Of a stretch of 36,067 nucleotides of DNA, positions 1-8,270 are shown one piece after another. The first letter of the stretch is position 1. Every line of letters begins with the position of its first letter. The notes under the pieces were generated by a model that saw only the letters and a program-made list of their open reading frames with translations, was not told where the DNA came from and made no database searches. Made by a program: the position numbers and the translations under genes. This DNA comes from Gracilaria domingensis (Eukaryota; Rhodophyta; Florideophyceae; Gracilariales; Gracilariaceae): positions 1 to 36,067 of the forward strand of contig VCMS01000510.1 of assembly GCA_022539475.1 (NCBI GenBank), in the 5' to 3' direction.

Positions 1-483
1 ACCGTGCGGGTGCGTCAGGCGTTGTTGAACCAGGACGTCCGGCGGCGAGCGCGCCTAGTCAGCCGCAGTCATCCGTGAGGGTACGTGGTAGCCACGCTCC
101 TTGGCCGCGGTACCAAGTCCGTTCCAAGCCGGTCAGTTCCCGAGGGGCTCGGCGTCGCTACCGTTCGGCATATCGACAACCTCGTGGGCGGCGTGGTCTG
201 GGTGCGTACGCGGGGCCGTGCGTCGTGGCGTTATCCAAGACGTTGCCGGCAGTGAAGAGTATCCAGAAGAAGGGACCGGGGTGGTGCGTAGACGGTTCCA
301 ATGTCGTGCGTGTCCTTGAGTAAACTTGTGTTGTTGTGTGCATTCTTCCTTTGCGTACGTCAGGTTGAATCCGTTGACGTAAAGTGCCGATATCGGAAAA
401 GGCGGCGTTTCACTAGATCGAAAATAAAGGGGGTGAGCCAATGAGCGTACGGTTAGGGCGAATATCCGGCCAACCGTCGCGCG
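1..483. other. Retroelement-flanking DNA, no gene recognised
   Basis: This stretch lies downstream of the minus-strand pol stop. It has the same CG-rich, CGTACG-rich character as the retroelement. It presumably carries the 3' untranslated region and perhaps part of the 3' LTR, but no matching 5' LTR copy was found on the other side of the element, so no LTR boundary can be drawn. The short frames on both strands here have no recognisable domain. Confidence 0.4.
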
Positions 484-3400
484 TCAGTGGTCGTATCCGT
501 GTCGGTTGGAGCCCGTCACGTGCTTGGGGAGTAGGTGGCGTTTTGTCCGGCCGACGGACTTCCGTCTGCTTCTCTCCCTCCTTAAGGGTGGTTGCCGATG
601 TCGTACGACTTCGGCGACGCCAGTATCGTGCGACAAAGTGCTGCGGGATGTTGGAAGGGGGTTCGTAGGTGTCGGATTCGGCGGTGTAGCCGTACCAGCG
701 TACGGGTATTGGACTCCGTCCGGCCTATGCGGTGCGCTACGACGCGTTCCACGACGCAAGGAACCGTATCGGGTGGCGGTAAATCGTCGCGGTCGACGAC
801 GTCGTCCGCGAATGGTCCTCCGGGTCAGCGACGGGTTCCTCCCGTGTACGTTCGTGGTAACGGGGCTACTCGTAGGCCGTGCGGACGGGGCGCGTGTGAC
901 GCGATCAATGGAGACGGTGTGTTCGATACCGTTTTCATCGATAGTAACGGTAGTGTTCGTTGTGGCTTTGACCTTGAACGGACCGGTGGTCTTCGGCAGT
1001 AGTTTCCGAAGAGTTCGTTCCTGTTCCGTTAGGTCCTCTTCCGTGCTTTTGTAATTGGGTCGGTCAATGTACACTTCCTCGCCTTCCGCGAACGTAGGGC
1101 GAAACCGGACAGTCCTATCGAAGTCGTCCTTGTAGCGCTGCTGTGCGCGTGTCAGCTTTGTCCGCGCGGTCTGAAGCGTCGCCTGTAGGAGTTTGAGTGT
1201 GTATCGCTTCAACTGGGCTGCGGACGGCTGAGTCGGTGTTGCAGGGTCCAAGGACGTACTGGGTTCGTCGATGAGGACGCTGGGGGGTGTCCTCGTTAGT
1301 GCGACCGCGAACGGGGTGGTTCCGATGGACCTATGGACCTGGAGGTTATATCCGTACGTAAGGGGTTGGACATATGCGTGCCACGTCCTTTGGTGGTCTG
1401 CTACGTAGTGGCGGAGGCGCTCCACCAGCGTCTTGTTGAACCGTTCGGCCTGCCCGTTTGTCTGGGGGTGATACGCAGTGGTCGAAACGTGCTTCGTGCC
1501 CAGTGCGGAGCAGACGGCCTCGAAAAACTTCGACGTGAACTGCGGTCCGTTGTCGGTTAGTAGGCAGTTCGGGATGCCGTACGGGTAAACCCAATGTTCC
1601 AAGAACGTTTTGGCTACCACTGGGGCGGTGGTTGACCGCAGCGGTATGGCTCGCGAGAGCTTGCTAAACCGATCGGTCATTACCAGGATATACTGGCATC
1701 CGTTAAGGGATCTGGTAAAGGGTCCCACTATGTCCATGGCAATAAACTCGAGCGGACCAGCTGCTGGGAAGAGCTTCAGCAGCTTCTGGGACCGATAACG
1801 GGTTCCTTTGACGGCTGAGCATGACCGACAATCCCGTACGGTCTGGAAGACGTCGTTGGCCATGTGGGGCCAATAGAAGTCCCTCCGTAGTGTTTCGTAC
1901 ATTCTGGTGGCACCAGGGTGTCCGACCAAGCGGGGATAGTGCGCCAGGTAAAGAACGCGTGCCTGCAGGGACTCGGGGACCACCTTCTGTAGGGCGCCGT
2001 CCAAGCGTGAGCGTCGTATGAGTACTCCGTTTCGGTCGACATCGAACAAGGTAACCCCGTTGCCGACATCTCTCCGTACGGATTGGCAGAAAGGGTCCTG
2101 CGCCTGAGCTCGTACGAGTTCCTCGAGCGTGATGGGTACGATTTCGGTTTCTTCCGTGGGCAGTGCCAGCACTTCCGGTATTCCTGGTGATTCCCGTTCG
2201 GGTCTTGGCCAATCTATGCAGACGTTCGTATATTCTTGTCCGTCTACGGTGATGTTGGCTATAACGAGACCGTCGTCCGGACGGTCGTCGATGAGGAAAC
2301 AGGGGACCTCGTCGTCTAGCGGTGAAGTGTCCTCTCCGTCCGTTTGGATTCGTGAGAGTGCATCTGCCGCTCGGTGTTTGATACCCGGTCGGTGAATGAC
2401 GTCGAAGTCGTACTCCATCAGGCGTAGGCGCCACCGTGCGAGTCGCCCTGAGGCGTCCGCTAGGTTCAGTATCCACCTCAACGAGTGGTGATCCGTGCGA
2501 ACAGTGAACTTCTGTCCTTCCAAATACGGTCGGAGGTGCAGGATAGCCCATACTACAGCGAGGCATTCCCGTTCGGTCGTTGAATACTTTCGCTCGGTCT
2601 TGGTTAGCGAGCGGCTCCAGTATCCGATTGGGAGAAGGTCCCCATCGGGTTGCCTCTGGAGGAGGGCACAGCCAACCTGACGGTCACACGCGTCGGTGTC
2701 CAGTACGTATGGATATCCTTGTTTCGGGATAGCCAGTATCGGGGGCCGTACCAGGCGTTGGCGAAGTTCGTCGAATGCCTCGTATTCCGTATCGGTCAGG
2801 GTTTCGAAGCTAGTAGGCTGCCCCTTTTCCAGTTTCTGATTCAGGGGAGCCGCTATCCGTGCGAAGTTCTGTACGAACCGGCGGAAGACGTTGCAAAGAC
2901 CCAGGAACGAGCGGAGTTCCGTTTGCGTAGTGGGCGGCTTCGCCTGCTTGATGGCCTCCTGCGTCTTCGTAGACACCTGTAGCTTGCCCGGACGGATGAT
3001 ATGGCCGAGGTAGTCGACCGTTCCACTAAAGAAATGACATTTGTCCAGTCGTAGGGTAATTCCTGCGGAACGTAGCATGTCGAGGATTGTCCGTACGTGT
3101 TCGTAGTGTTCTTCTATCGTTCTGGAGTAGATGATCACGTCATCCAGGTAAACCAGTGCGTACTGCCACTTAACACGTAATAGGATGATGTCCAGAGCCC
3201 TCTGGAACGTAGCCGGGGCGTTCTTGAGTCCAAAAGGCATCCGTACGTAGCGGTAGAGGCCCATGTGGGACGTGAAGGCTGTCTTGTCCCGGTCGGCTTC
3301 GTCCACTTCGGTCTGCCAGTATCCGCTATTGGCGTCCAGTGTGGAGAATATCCGTGCGTCTCCTAACGAGTCTATGCACTCGTCCATTCTTGGCAGAGGG

Positions 3401-3813
3401 TATGTATCCCGTACGGTCACGGCATTTAAACGGCGGTAGTCGACGCAAAAACGTAGGCTTCCATCTTTCTTCTGTGCAAAGACGACCGGACTGGCCCATT
3501 CTGCGGACGATGGTTCTATCACTCCTGCTGCCAGCTGTTGGGTTATCTCCTTACGTTCAAGCTCCCGTCGGGCGGGTCCTGCACGGTAAGGCATCTGGAA
3601 TATCGGCTTGGTGCCGGGTTCCAGCTGTATCCGATGCTTTGCGGCGAAGATCTTGCCTAAGTGGCCATCCCACATGTCCTTGAACGGTCGGAGGAGTTCA
3701 ATGACTGTGTCGCGTTCGTTCTCATACTCGGGGCTGATTTGAACGCGTTGGGGCCAATCGGGCTGGTCAGAACGCCGTGGAGGTTGGTCTAAGCGGTATC
3801 CTCCTCCCCCTCC
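484..3813 (-). CDS. Ty3/Gypsy pol: reverse transcriptase, RNase H, integrase
   Basis: The frame is open from 3813 to 484; the first ATG is at 3675, and the homologous sequence begins upstream of it, so expression probably comes by frameshift from the preceding frame. Residues are counted from that ATG. Reverse transcriptase covers about 20-250, with LDANSGYWQ near 113 and the catalytic YLDD at 176-179. A Ty3-type RNase H follows at about 320-450 (LDTDACD, RTDHHSL). Integrase spans about 570-830: an HHCC zinc-binding region (GHPG...CRSC), then catalytic Asp in MDIVGPF, Asp in LTDNGPQ and Glu in QAERFNK. A GPF module near 930 matches the GPY/F C-terminal integrase domain. No chromodomain is evident. 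The order RT-RNaseH-IN is diagnostic of Ty3/Gypsy rather than Copia. No internal stop interrupts it. The last 150 residues are Arg/Pro/Thr-rich and resemble nothing known to me. Confidence 0.93.
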   Translation of the reverse strand, partial: GGGGGYRLDQPPRRSDQPDWPQRVQISPEYENERDTVIELLRPFKDMWDGHLGKIFAAKHRIQLEPGTKPIFQMPYRAGPARRELERKEITQQLAAGVIEPSSAEWASPVVFAQKKDGSLRFCVDYRRLNAVTVRDTYPLPRMDECIDSLGDARIFSTLDANSGYWQTEVDEADRDKTAFTSHMGLYRYVRMPFGLKNAPATFQRALDIILLRVKWQYALVYLDDVIIYSRTIEEHYEHVRTILDMLRSAGITLRLDKCHFFSGTVDYLGHIIRPGKLQVSTKTQEAIKQAKPPTTQTELRSFLGLCNVFRRFVQNFARIAAPLNQKLEKGQPTSFETLTDTEYEAFDELRQRLVRPPILAIPKQGYPYVLDTDACDRQVGCALLQRQPDGDLLPIGYWSRSLTKTERKYSTTERECLAVVWAILHLRPYLEGQKFTVRTDHHSLRWILNLADASGRLARWRLRLMEYDFDVIHRPGIKHRAADALSRIQTDGEDTSPLDDEVPCFLIDDRPDDGLVIANITVDGQEYTNVCIDWPRPERESPGIPEVLALPTEETEIVPITLEELVRAQAQDPFCQSVRRDVGNGVTLFDVDRNGVLIRRSRLDGALQKVVPESLQARVLYLAHYPRLVGHPGATRMYETLRRDFYWPHMANDVFQTVRDCRSCSAVKGTRYRSQKLLKLFPAAGPLEFIAMDIVGPFTRSLNGCQYILVMTDRFSKLSRAIPLRSTTAPVVAKTFLEHWVYPYGIPNCLLTDNGPQFTSKFFEAVCSALGTKHVSTTAYHPQTNGQAERFNKTLVERLRHYVADHQRTWHAYVQPLTYGYNLQVHRSIGTTPFAVALTRTPPSVLIDEPSTSLDPATPTQPSAAQLKRYTLKLLQATLQTARTKLTRAQQRYKDDFDRTVRFRPTFAEGEEVYIDRPNYKSTEEDLTEQERTLRKLLPKTTGPFKVKATTNTTVTIDENGIEHTVSIDRVTRAPSARPTSSPVTTNVHGRNPSLTRRTIRGRRRRPRRFTATRYGSLRRGTRRSAPHRPDGVQYPYAGTATPPNPTPTNPLPTSRSTLSHDTGVAEVVRHRQPPLRRERSRRKSVGRTKRHLLPKHVTGSNRHGYDH

Positions 3814-4085
3814 TTAGAGTCGTCGCTCCGCGGCCTATCGAGGTGAAGGGGGGTGATGAGTGCTATAGGGGACGGGAGGGCGAGACCAATGACGGTACGT
3901 TTGTGGAGGCGCACCGGTCGGTCCGAGACGTTAGCAACTTGAACGAAGAAGGGAACGTCCGGACGTAGATCCATGACGCCGTTCGCGAGCAGTGTTAGCT
4001 CTAACGAACTGCCCGTGCGGTGGTGTGATTGTAGAAATACCAGACCGGACGCCTTGGTTGTTACTTGTACCCTGGTTTCAGACAT
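3789..4085 (-). CDS. Linker frame between protease and RT of the Gypsy element
   Basis: This frame joins the protease frame to pol. It encodes about 98 residues that resemble the beta-rich linker found between protease and RT in Ty3/Gypsy polyproteins (hydrophobic strands, then LHKRTVIGLALPS). It overlaps the protease frame at 4085-4061, beside a run of five C at about 4086-4090. It overlaps pol at 3813-3789, inside a purine tract (3815-3799). Both overlaps need a -1 shift. Either the element uses several -1 events, or single-base indels or sequencing errors split what was one frame. I favour indels for at least one of them, because Gypsy elements normally need one frameshift. The segment is not an independent gene. 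Confidence 0.55.
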   Translation of the reverse strand: MSETRVQVTTKASGLVFLQSHHRTGSSLELTLLANGVMDLRPDVPFFVQVANVSDRPVRLHKRTVIGLALPSPIALITPLHLDRPRSDDSKEGEEDTA

Positions 4086-4735
4086 GGGGGTAACGTAACA
4101 GGTCGGGCGACGTGTATCTTGTTAGAGGGTACATTGCGCTCCGGTTGGACTGGGTATTTCCGTACGGACGTGGGCGTGTGGGGACCGTATGCGTGGGACA
4201 ATATCGAGACAGGCCGTGAATGGCGCAGGAGGATCGTCCGTTTTGGGGGTAAGATTCCCAATACGTATCGATCGATAAAGGACGTGCCGAGTAGGACGCT
4301 TGTGGCGAGGTTCGATACCACAAGAAATTGTACTCGTACGTGCAGGTCTCCAATGCGGACAGCGAGCGGGAGAACACCCACGACCTCCATACGGTTGCGT
4401 GAAGCGTGCGTAATGCGTGGCTTTACGTCCGTTCGGAGACGAGATTGCCATCGCGGTGGAAGGTGCCGCTCGTGGATCAGACAAGGACCGGCTCCGGTAT
4501 CTAGGACACCCGTGAGCGGATACATTAGGGTAGATGTGAGGCCCACGGAAAGGTGAACTTTGTAATTTGCACTCGCGAATAAAACAGTGTCGTCCATACG
4601 TTCTGGGGTGTCGAGAGTGAGTTCTGTTCTGTCCGCACTGGTTGGTTTGGGCTTGTCGCCCGGTGTGGCGAGGCTATCCGGCATCGGAGGAGACGACGCC
4701 CCTACGCATCCTCCGGCTCGTTTTCCTGTTCCCAA
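4061..4735 (-). CDS. Retropepsin-like aspartic protease of the Gypsy element
   Basis: The frame opens inside the 3' end of gag (overlap about 4735-4702) and is in the -1 frame relative to it, the usual gag-to-pol arrangement. The active-site signature LDTGAGPCLI lies about 75 residues into this frame, followed by a VLLGTSFID-type segment that matches the second conserved block of retropepsins (hydrophobic-hydrophobic-LG). The enzyme would cleave the element's own polyprotein. A GGAAAAC stretch at 4726-4720 lies in the overlap; it is not a textbook slippery heptamer because the P-site tRNA would re-pair poorly. The frame ends at 4061 and the reading continues in the next frame (3789-4085). No start codon of its own is needed. 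Confidence 0.8.
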   Translation of the reverse strand: MGTGKRAGGCVGASSPPMPDSLATPGDKPKPTSADRTELTLDTPERMDDTVLFASANYKVHLSVGLTSTLMYPLTGVLDTGAGPCLIHERHLPPRWQSRLRTDVKPRITHASRNRMEVVGVLPLAVRIGDLHVRVQFLVVSNLATSVLLGTSFIDRYVLGILPPKRTILLRHSRPVSILSHAYGPHTPTSVRKYPVQPERNVPSNKIHVARPVTLPPCLKPGYK

Positions 4736-6900
4736 ACGGTCTCTTCTACCAGCATGGCTGCCTGCCGAGGCTGGGCGTAAGAGGTACGAGTCGGACCAAT
4801 ATTACGGAAACCGATATTGGATGGCGGTGGCGTGTTTCTCCGTGCGGGCGTGCCGGTGCCGTGGTACCCTTCGTCGCGCCGGCGTTGGTAGTTTTGCTCG
4901 CGGATTGCGAGGAGTTTAGCCTTAACGTCCGGTGGAAGAAGTTGACAGCAGTTGGGCTCTCGCGAGAGGCAAATCCTGCACGGACGGTCCCTTGACGCTG
5001 CGCCAGAGGGGTTGCTCGACCTTTGGCCGGGCGTACCGAGGAATGACCGTGCGGAAGTCGCTGGGGTGGTTGCACTTGGTGTGGTGGGTGGTGACGGCAT
5101 AGAAGATCCCTGGGAAACGATGAGGACATCTTCGCCGTTGTCGTCCGACAGGGAATACGTCGAGGCCGAGGGGGACTCGACCTGGTGCACCTTCCTTATC
5201 GTACGAGTGGCACGAGGCCGAGCAGACGTAGTCTGCGTGTCCACCCGAACGGACTGGCGGCGTGAGGCGCGGTGAGTATCGCCGTATGATTCCGCATAAC
5301 GGGCGAGCGCGTCGTATCCGATACTGGGATGGGTGGTGAGGTGATTCCGCACCTTTGACCGTATGGCGGGCAAAAGTCCTTCGACAAATAAGCCCTTCAA
5401 GTCCCGATCGGTGTATACGTTACCACAGCGGAGGGCTTTCGTCCAGAGCTTCTGGGCGAATTCCGTTTCGGACATCCCTGACGACTGGGTGTAAAACGTC
5501 ACCTCTGCGGACGCCGTGGCGATGACTTCATCCGTGGCGTAGGTGGTCAGTAAGACATTTACCACCTCTTCGTACGTATGGAGCGCTTCATCGCGAGGCC
5601 TGTCGACCGCTCCCGACTCACCGATGAGGCGGGATTGGACCAGAGCGTGTGCGGGCCCGGTTAGGTAGAACTGGAAGCACCACAGTGCCGCTCCTTCTGT
5701 CAGTCCGTTATGGTTGCAAGCGGTTTTGAACAGCTGCAAGAAATTGAGAACGGAGATGGGATCCGTTCCGGAAAATGAATGTCCTTTCATCTGGACGTTC
5801 AATTTCTTTTGATAGCGCGCGATCTTGCGTGCTACCTTCGAGTTGTACTTATGGCTGCGCCGAATGAGCCGGTACGTACGGTAGTCCACAACCTTGGTGA
5901 ACTTGACGTTCAGAGGTCGGAGGCGCTTAAGCGTCAACTTGTCCGATCGGGAACGTCGCCGTTCGGACTTGCGTTTTCTTCGGGGGCTTTCAGAGTCCCC
6001 AGAGTCACCCGAGTCGGTCTGCTCATCCTCTGATGATGAGCGCGAGGACGCGGAGTCAGTATCTGAATGTCGTCGCCCTCTGCGGCGGCGACGATTCTTC
6101 CGTCTACGTACGGAACTGTCCGAATCGGAATGCTTGCCCGGTTTACCGCCTCGTTTGCGGTGATTCCTCCCGTCGTCGGAGGAATCGCTCGAGCTTCCGT
6201 CCGGGTCACCCTGAGGGGGTACTGGTGGGAGATAGACACCGGTCGGATCCCTCTGCGGATCCTTCTCCATTTCCGGTCCCTGTCTCTCACCGCGACTAGG
6301 TGCGTTGTCCGTTTGGTCAGTGTCAAACTTTGGGGGTTGGGGTGGTAGCTTAGCTACCAAAGCGGCCAAGGTGTTACTCAGATTCTCTTGCATTCCGCTT
6401 TCGGTACGTCTGGATCCCAGCGCATCGTTCACGATGCGGTGTATGATCGGTGTGATGTCACGACGCATCAATTCCGGGATACGGTCCTTGAGATATAATT
6501 CGACCGCCATGGGTACATGAACCTCGATCTCCGTGCGAAGTCCCTCCAGGGCGTACGGGGCTATTTCGGCCCATAGTTCGTGGGGTGGTCTCCGTCCGGT
6601 CTGAGGTATAGGCGGGAGTGCCGCCGTCCCAGGTGGTACAATCTCAGTTCTCAAAGGGGGCCCGGAGTTCTTACTCCTCTCTTTCTTCCTTCGGTCCGAT
6701 TTGGTTTGCAAGTTGCCTTCACGGATTACCCGTTCGGGCTCTTCTGAGGGGGTCACGTAGGCCGTCGCGGTACTTCGGGTGCTCCGGCGGCCTACCGAGG
6801 CATGGTCCGAAGCGGCGCGAGGGGCGGCCAAAGTGGACTCAGCATTGTCTTCTGCGACCTGCCGTTCTCCTTGATCTCCGTGTGGGACGTTCGAGCTCAT
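4702..6900 (-). CDS. Gag-like capsid protein of the Gypsy element
   Basis: This is a 732-residue frame from an ATG at 6900. The N-terminal third is low complexity. Residues about 215-320 form a highly charged Arg/Ser/Asp/Glu region with RS-like clusters. Residues about 330-560 look like a retrotransposon Gag core (helical; GTDPISVLNFLQLF, then the LWCFQFYLTGPA and FAQKLWTKALRCG segments). There is no canonical CCHC knuckle; near residue 655 the sequence CRICLSREPNCC could be a divergent metal site. The protein would assemble the virus-like particle and package element RNA in the cytoplasm. It ends in the -1 overlap with protease. The charged RS-like block is unusual for gag and suggests RNA or chromatin association, which is inference. 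The frame is intact. Confidence 0.75.
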   Translation of the reverse strand: MSSNVPHGDQGERQVAEDNAESTLAAPRAASDHASVGRRSTRSTATAYVTPSEEPERVIREGNLQTKSDRRKKERSKNSGPPLRTEIVPPGTAALPPIPQTGRRPPHELWAEIAPYALEGLRTEIEVHVPMAVELYLKDRIPELMRRDITPIIHRIVNDALGSRRTESGMQENLSNTLAALVAKLPPQPPKFDTDQTDNAPSRGERQGPEMEKDPQRDPTGVYLPPVPPQGDPDGSSSDSSDDGRNHRKRGGKPGKHSDSDSSVRRRKNRRRRRGRRHSDTDSASSRSSSEDEQTDSGDSGDSESPRRKRKSERRRSRSDKLTLKRLRPLNVKFTKVVDYRTYRLIRRSHKYNSKVARKIARYQKKLNVQMKGHSFSGTDPISVLNFLQLFKTACNHNGLTEGAALWCFQFYLTGPAHALVQSRLIGESGAVDRPRDEALHTYEEVVNVLLTTYATDEVIATASAEVTFYTQSSGMSETEFAQKLWTKALRCGNVYTDRDLKGLFVEGLLPAIRSKVRNHLTTHPSIGYDALARYAESYGDTHRASRRQSVRVDTQTTSARPRATRTIRKVHQVESPSASTYSLSDDNGEDVLIVSQGSSMPSPPTTPSATTPATSARSFLGTPGQRSSNPSGAASRDRPCRICLSREPNCCQLLPPDVKAKLLAIREQNYQRRRDEGYHGTGTPARRNTPPPSNIGFRNIGPTRTSYAQPRQAAMLVEETVWEQENEPEDA

Positions 6901-7308
6901 CTTCGAGTATCGTTTCCAATTCGGTGCTGTAAACTCCGTGCGGTCTCGAATTCCACTTCTAAGTCGGGAGACCAGTGTGATATAGTACGTATCGGGAGAA
7001 AACCCGAAGCGGTCTTGAGGCGACGGAGTTAGCTGTGGCTCGAGGGAGCGACTGTAATGAATCCGTACGGGGAGTAAGGAGGAAGCACCGGGCGGTCAGC
7101 GGGGAGAGTGGGCGGTTGGTATCACCAAGCACGTTCAGGAGCGTGCAAAAGGGTACGAACGGCCTAATAAACCTTGTAGTACTTAGCTTAACGGCCTGTC
7201 GGTAGCGCTACTTGACGAGCAAGACGTACGGCAAAGGGTGCTTGGTGTTTACAACGTTAGGTCATGGCGAGGTTGGGGTCTACCTAAATATCGGGTAAAC
7301 CCGCCTCT
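6901..7308. other. Presumed leader/LTR region of the Gypsy element, no gene
   Basis: Upstream of gag on the minus strand. No coding frame or recognisable primer-binding site was identified. CGTACG hexamers continue through it, so it belongs to the same compositional block as the element. A purine-rich run on the plus strand near 7069-7110 could be a polypurine tract for a plus-strand element, but nothing else confirms that. Confidence 0.3.
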
Positions 7309-7640
7309 GTGCAGCCTCTAGGTAGCAACTTACAGTACTATATTACGCCTGTCACCGTCCGACCGGCACACGTGTCCTACGTACGTTTGGGACCGATATC
7401 CGATGCGGGGACAATCACGCGTACAACTATCCGCTCGGGCCAGCCCGACACGTACGACACGGCACTCCTCTCAATCCACTCCGTCCGTGCGGTCAGCCAG
7501 ATCGTGCTATACGACAAAGCTTTCCCGCAAGACAGCTCTTCATCGTCTTCCGATGATGAATCGAGTGAGGACTCGGGGTTGGTTCTGGCCATCATGGACG
7601 ATGACCCGTACGAACCGGACCTCGAGGGTATGGGAGAAGT
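7309..7640 (+). pseudogene. Possible plus-strand Gypsy fragment (protease-RT linker-like)
   Basis: A plus-strand frame starts in this block and runs on to 7935, but the part after about 7650 is AT-rich, unlike the start, and probably chance. The first 110 residues show a strand-rich segment followed by an acidic Ser/Asp patch. They resemble, in pattern only, the linker between protease and RT seen at 3789-4085. The CGTACG density (7376, 7451 and 7600 regions) matches the Gypsy element, and the orientation is opposite, so this may be a second, truncated copy lying head to head. No catalytic motif is present. Treat this as a weak identification. Confidence 0.3.
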
Positions 7641-7673
7641 CGTCTGTCTCTTGCAGATGCTAGTTTTTGGCGA

Positions 7674-7773
7674 GGGTCGTCCAGAAATTGGCAAGGGTCG
7701 TCCAGTAAATTTTTTGAAAAAATATCGAGATCAATTATTTCAAAATTTGCAGATAATTGCTTGGGTCGTCCAG
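7674..7773 (+). repeat. Three copies of GGGTCGTCCAG in AT-rich DNA
   Basis: The 11-mer GGGTCGTCCAG occurs at 7674-7684, 7695-7705 and 7763-7773, with starts spaced 21 and 68 bases apart. The surrounding DNA is AT-rich and begins where the CGTACG-rich block ends, so this marks a compositional boundary. Confidence 0.7.
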
Positions 7774-8072
7774 AATCTCTGTGCAGTAAATACTGGGGGG
7801 TTTTCCACTCGTGCTAGTTCTTTAGTCGAGGGCTACCTGAACCGTATTTCGCGAAGTCTAGGTTCAGTTTCCATTAAGGTGCACATTACACGATACCTTC
7901 TGCGGAATGATACCCTGCAACGCATGGAATACTAGTGCTAATACAGATGATGCCCATTCTGAAATCATACCGTTTTATTCGTATCTATTCTTCTATCGAC
8001 CGCTTTTGCTAACCATTACTTCGCTATATTACATGTACCATTTCCCCATGATGAAGCGGGTGTAGGCGCAAT

Positions 8073-8090
8073 CTGCGGCAGATGCCGCAG
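8073..8090. repeat. Perfect hairpin, 8-bp stem
   Basis: CTGCGGCA (8073-8080), a 2-base spacer, then TGCCGCAG (8083-8090). It is the first of three adjacent inverted repeats. Confidence 0.7.
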
Positions 8091-8138
8091 AGGGCACCTG
8101 CACGAAATTGCGGTATCGGTAGAACACATACGCACTCC

Positions 8139-8171
8139 GAGAGGATGAGGCGCGAAGCGCCTCATCCTCTC
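8139..8171. repeat. Perfect hairpin, 15-bp stem, GAA loop
   Basis: GAGAGGATGAGGCGC (8139-8153), loop GAA, then its exact reverse complement at 8157-8171. The stem extends further with one mismatch. Confidence 0.8.
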
Positions 8172-8172
8172 C

Positions 8173-8224
8173 GTTCCTCATGTAGGGAACCATGCCCAGA
8201 TGCATGGTTCCCTACTTGAGGAAC
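8173..8224. repeat. Near-perfect hairpin, 23-bp stem
   Basis: The left arm is 8173-8195 and the right arm 8202-8224, with one mismatch and a 6-base loop (CCAGAT). It starts almost directly after the preceding hairpin. Together they could extrude as a double cruciform or mark the end of a hairpin-ended mobile element. Confidence 0.8.
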
Positions 8225-8270
8225 CTGCACCTGCAACTCGTGAGCTACGTCCGCATCAAAAGTCATTTAC

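Noticed and set aside
4720..4726. GGAAAAC as a canonical -1 slippery heptamer at the gag-protease overlap
   Set aside because: It does not fit X-XXY-YYZ in the gag frame; re-pairing in the P site would be poor. Only the overlap itself is reported.
75..7032. Many plus-strand frames of 60-180 codons across the Gypsy element
   Set aside because: They mirror the Arg/Ser-rich minus-strand coding regions and show no domain; they are antisense shadows of gag and pol.
1..7935. LTR pair for the Gypsy element
   Set aside because: No sequence from 1-480 was found again in 6900-7900. At least one LTR lies outside the window or is too diverged to see by eye.
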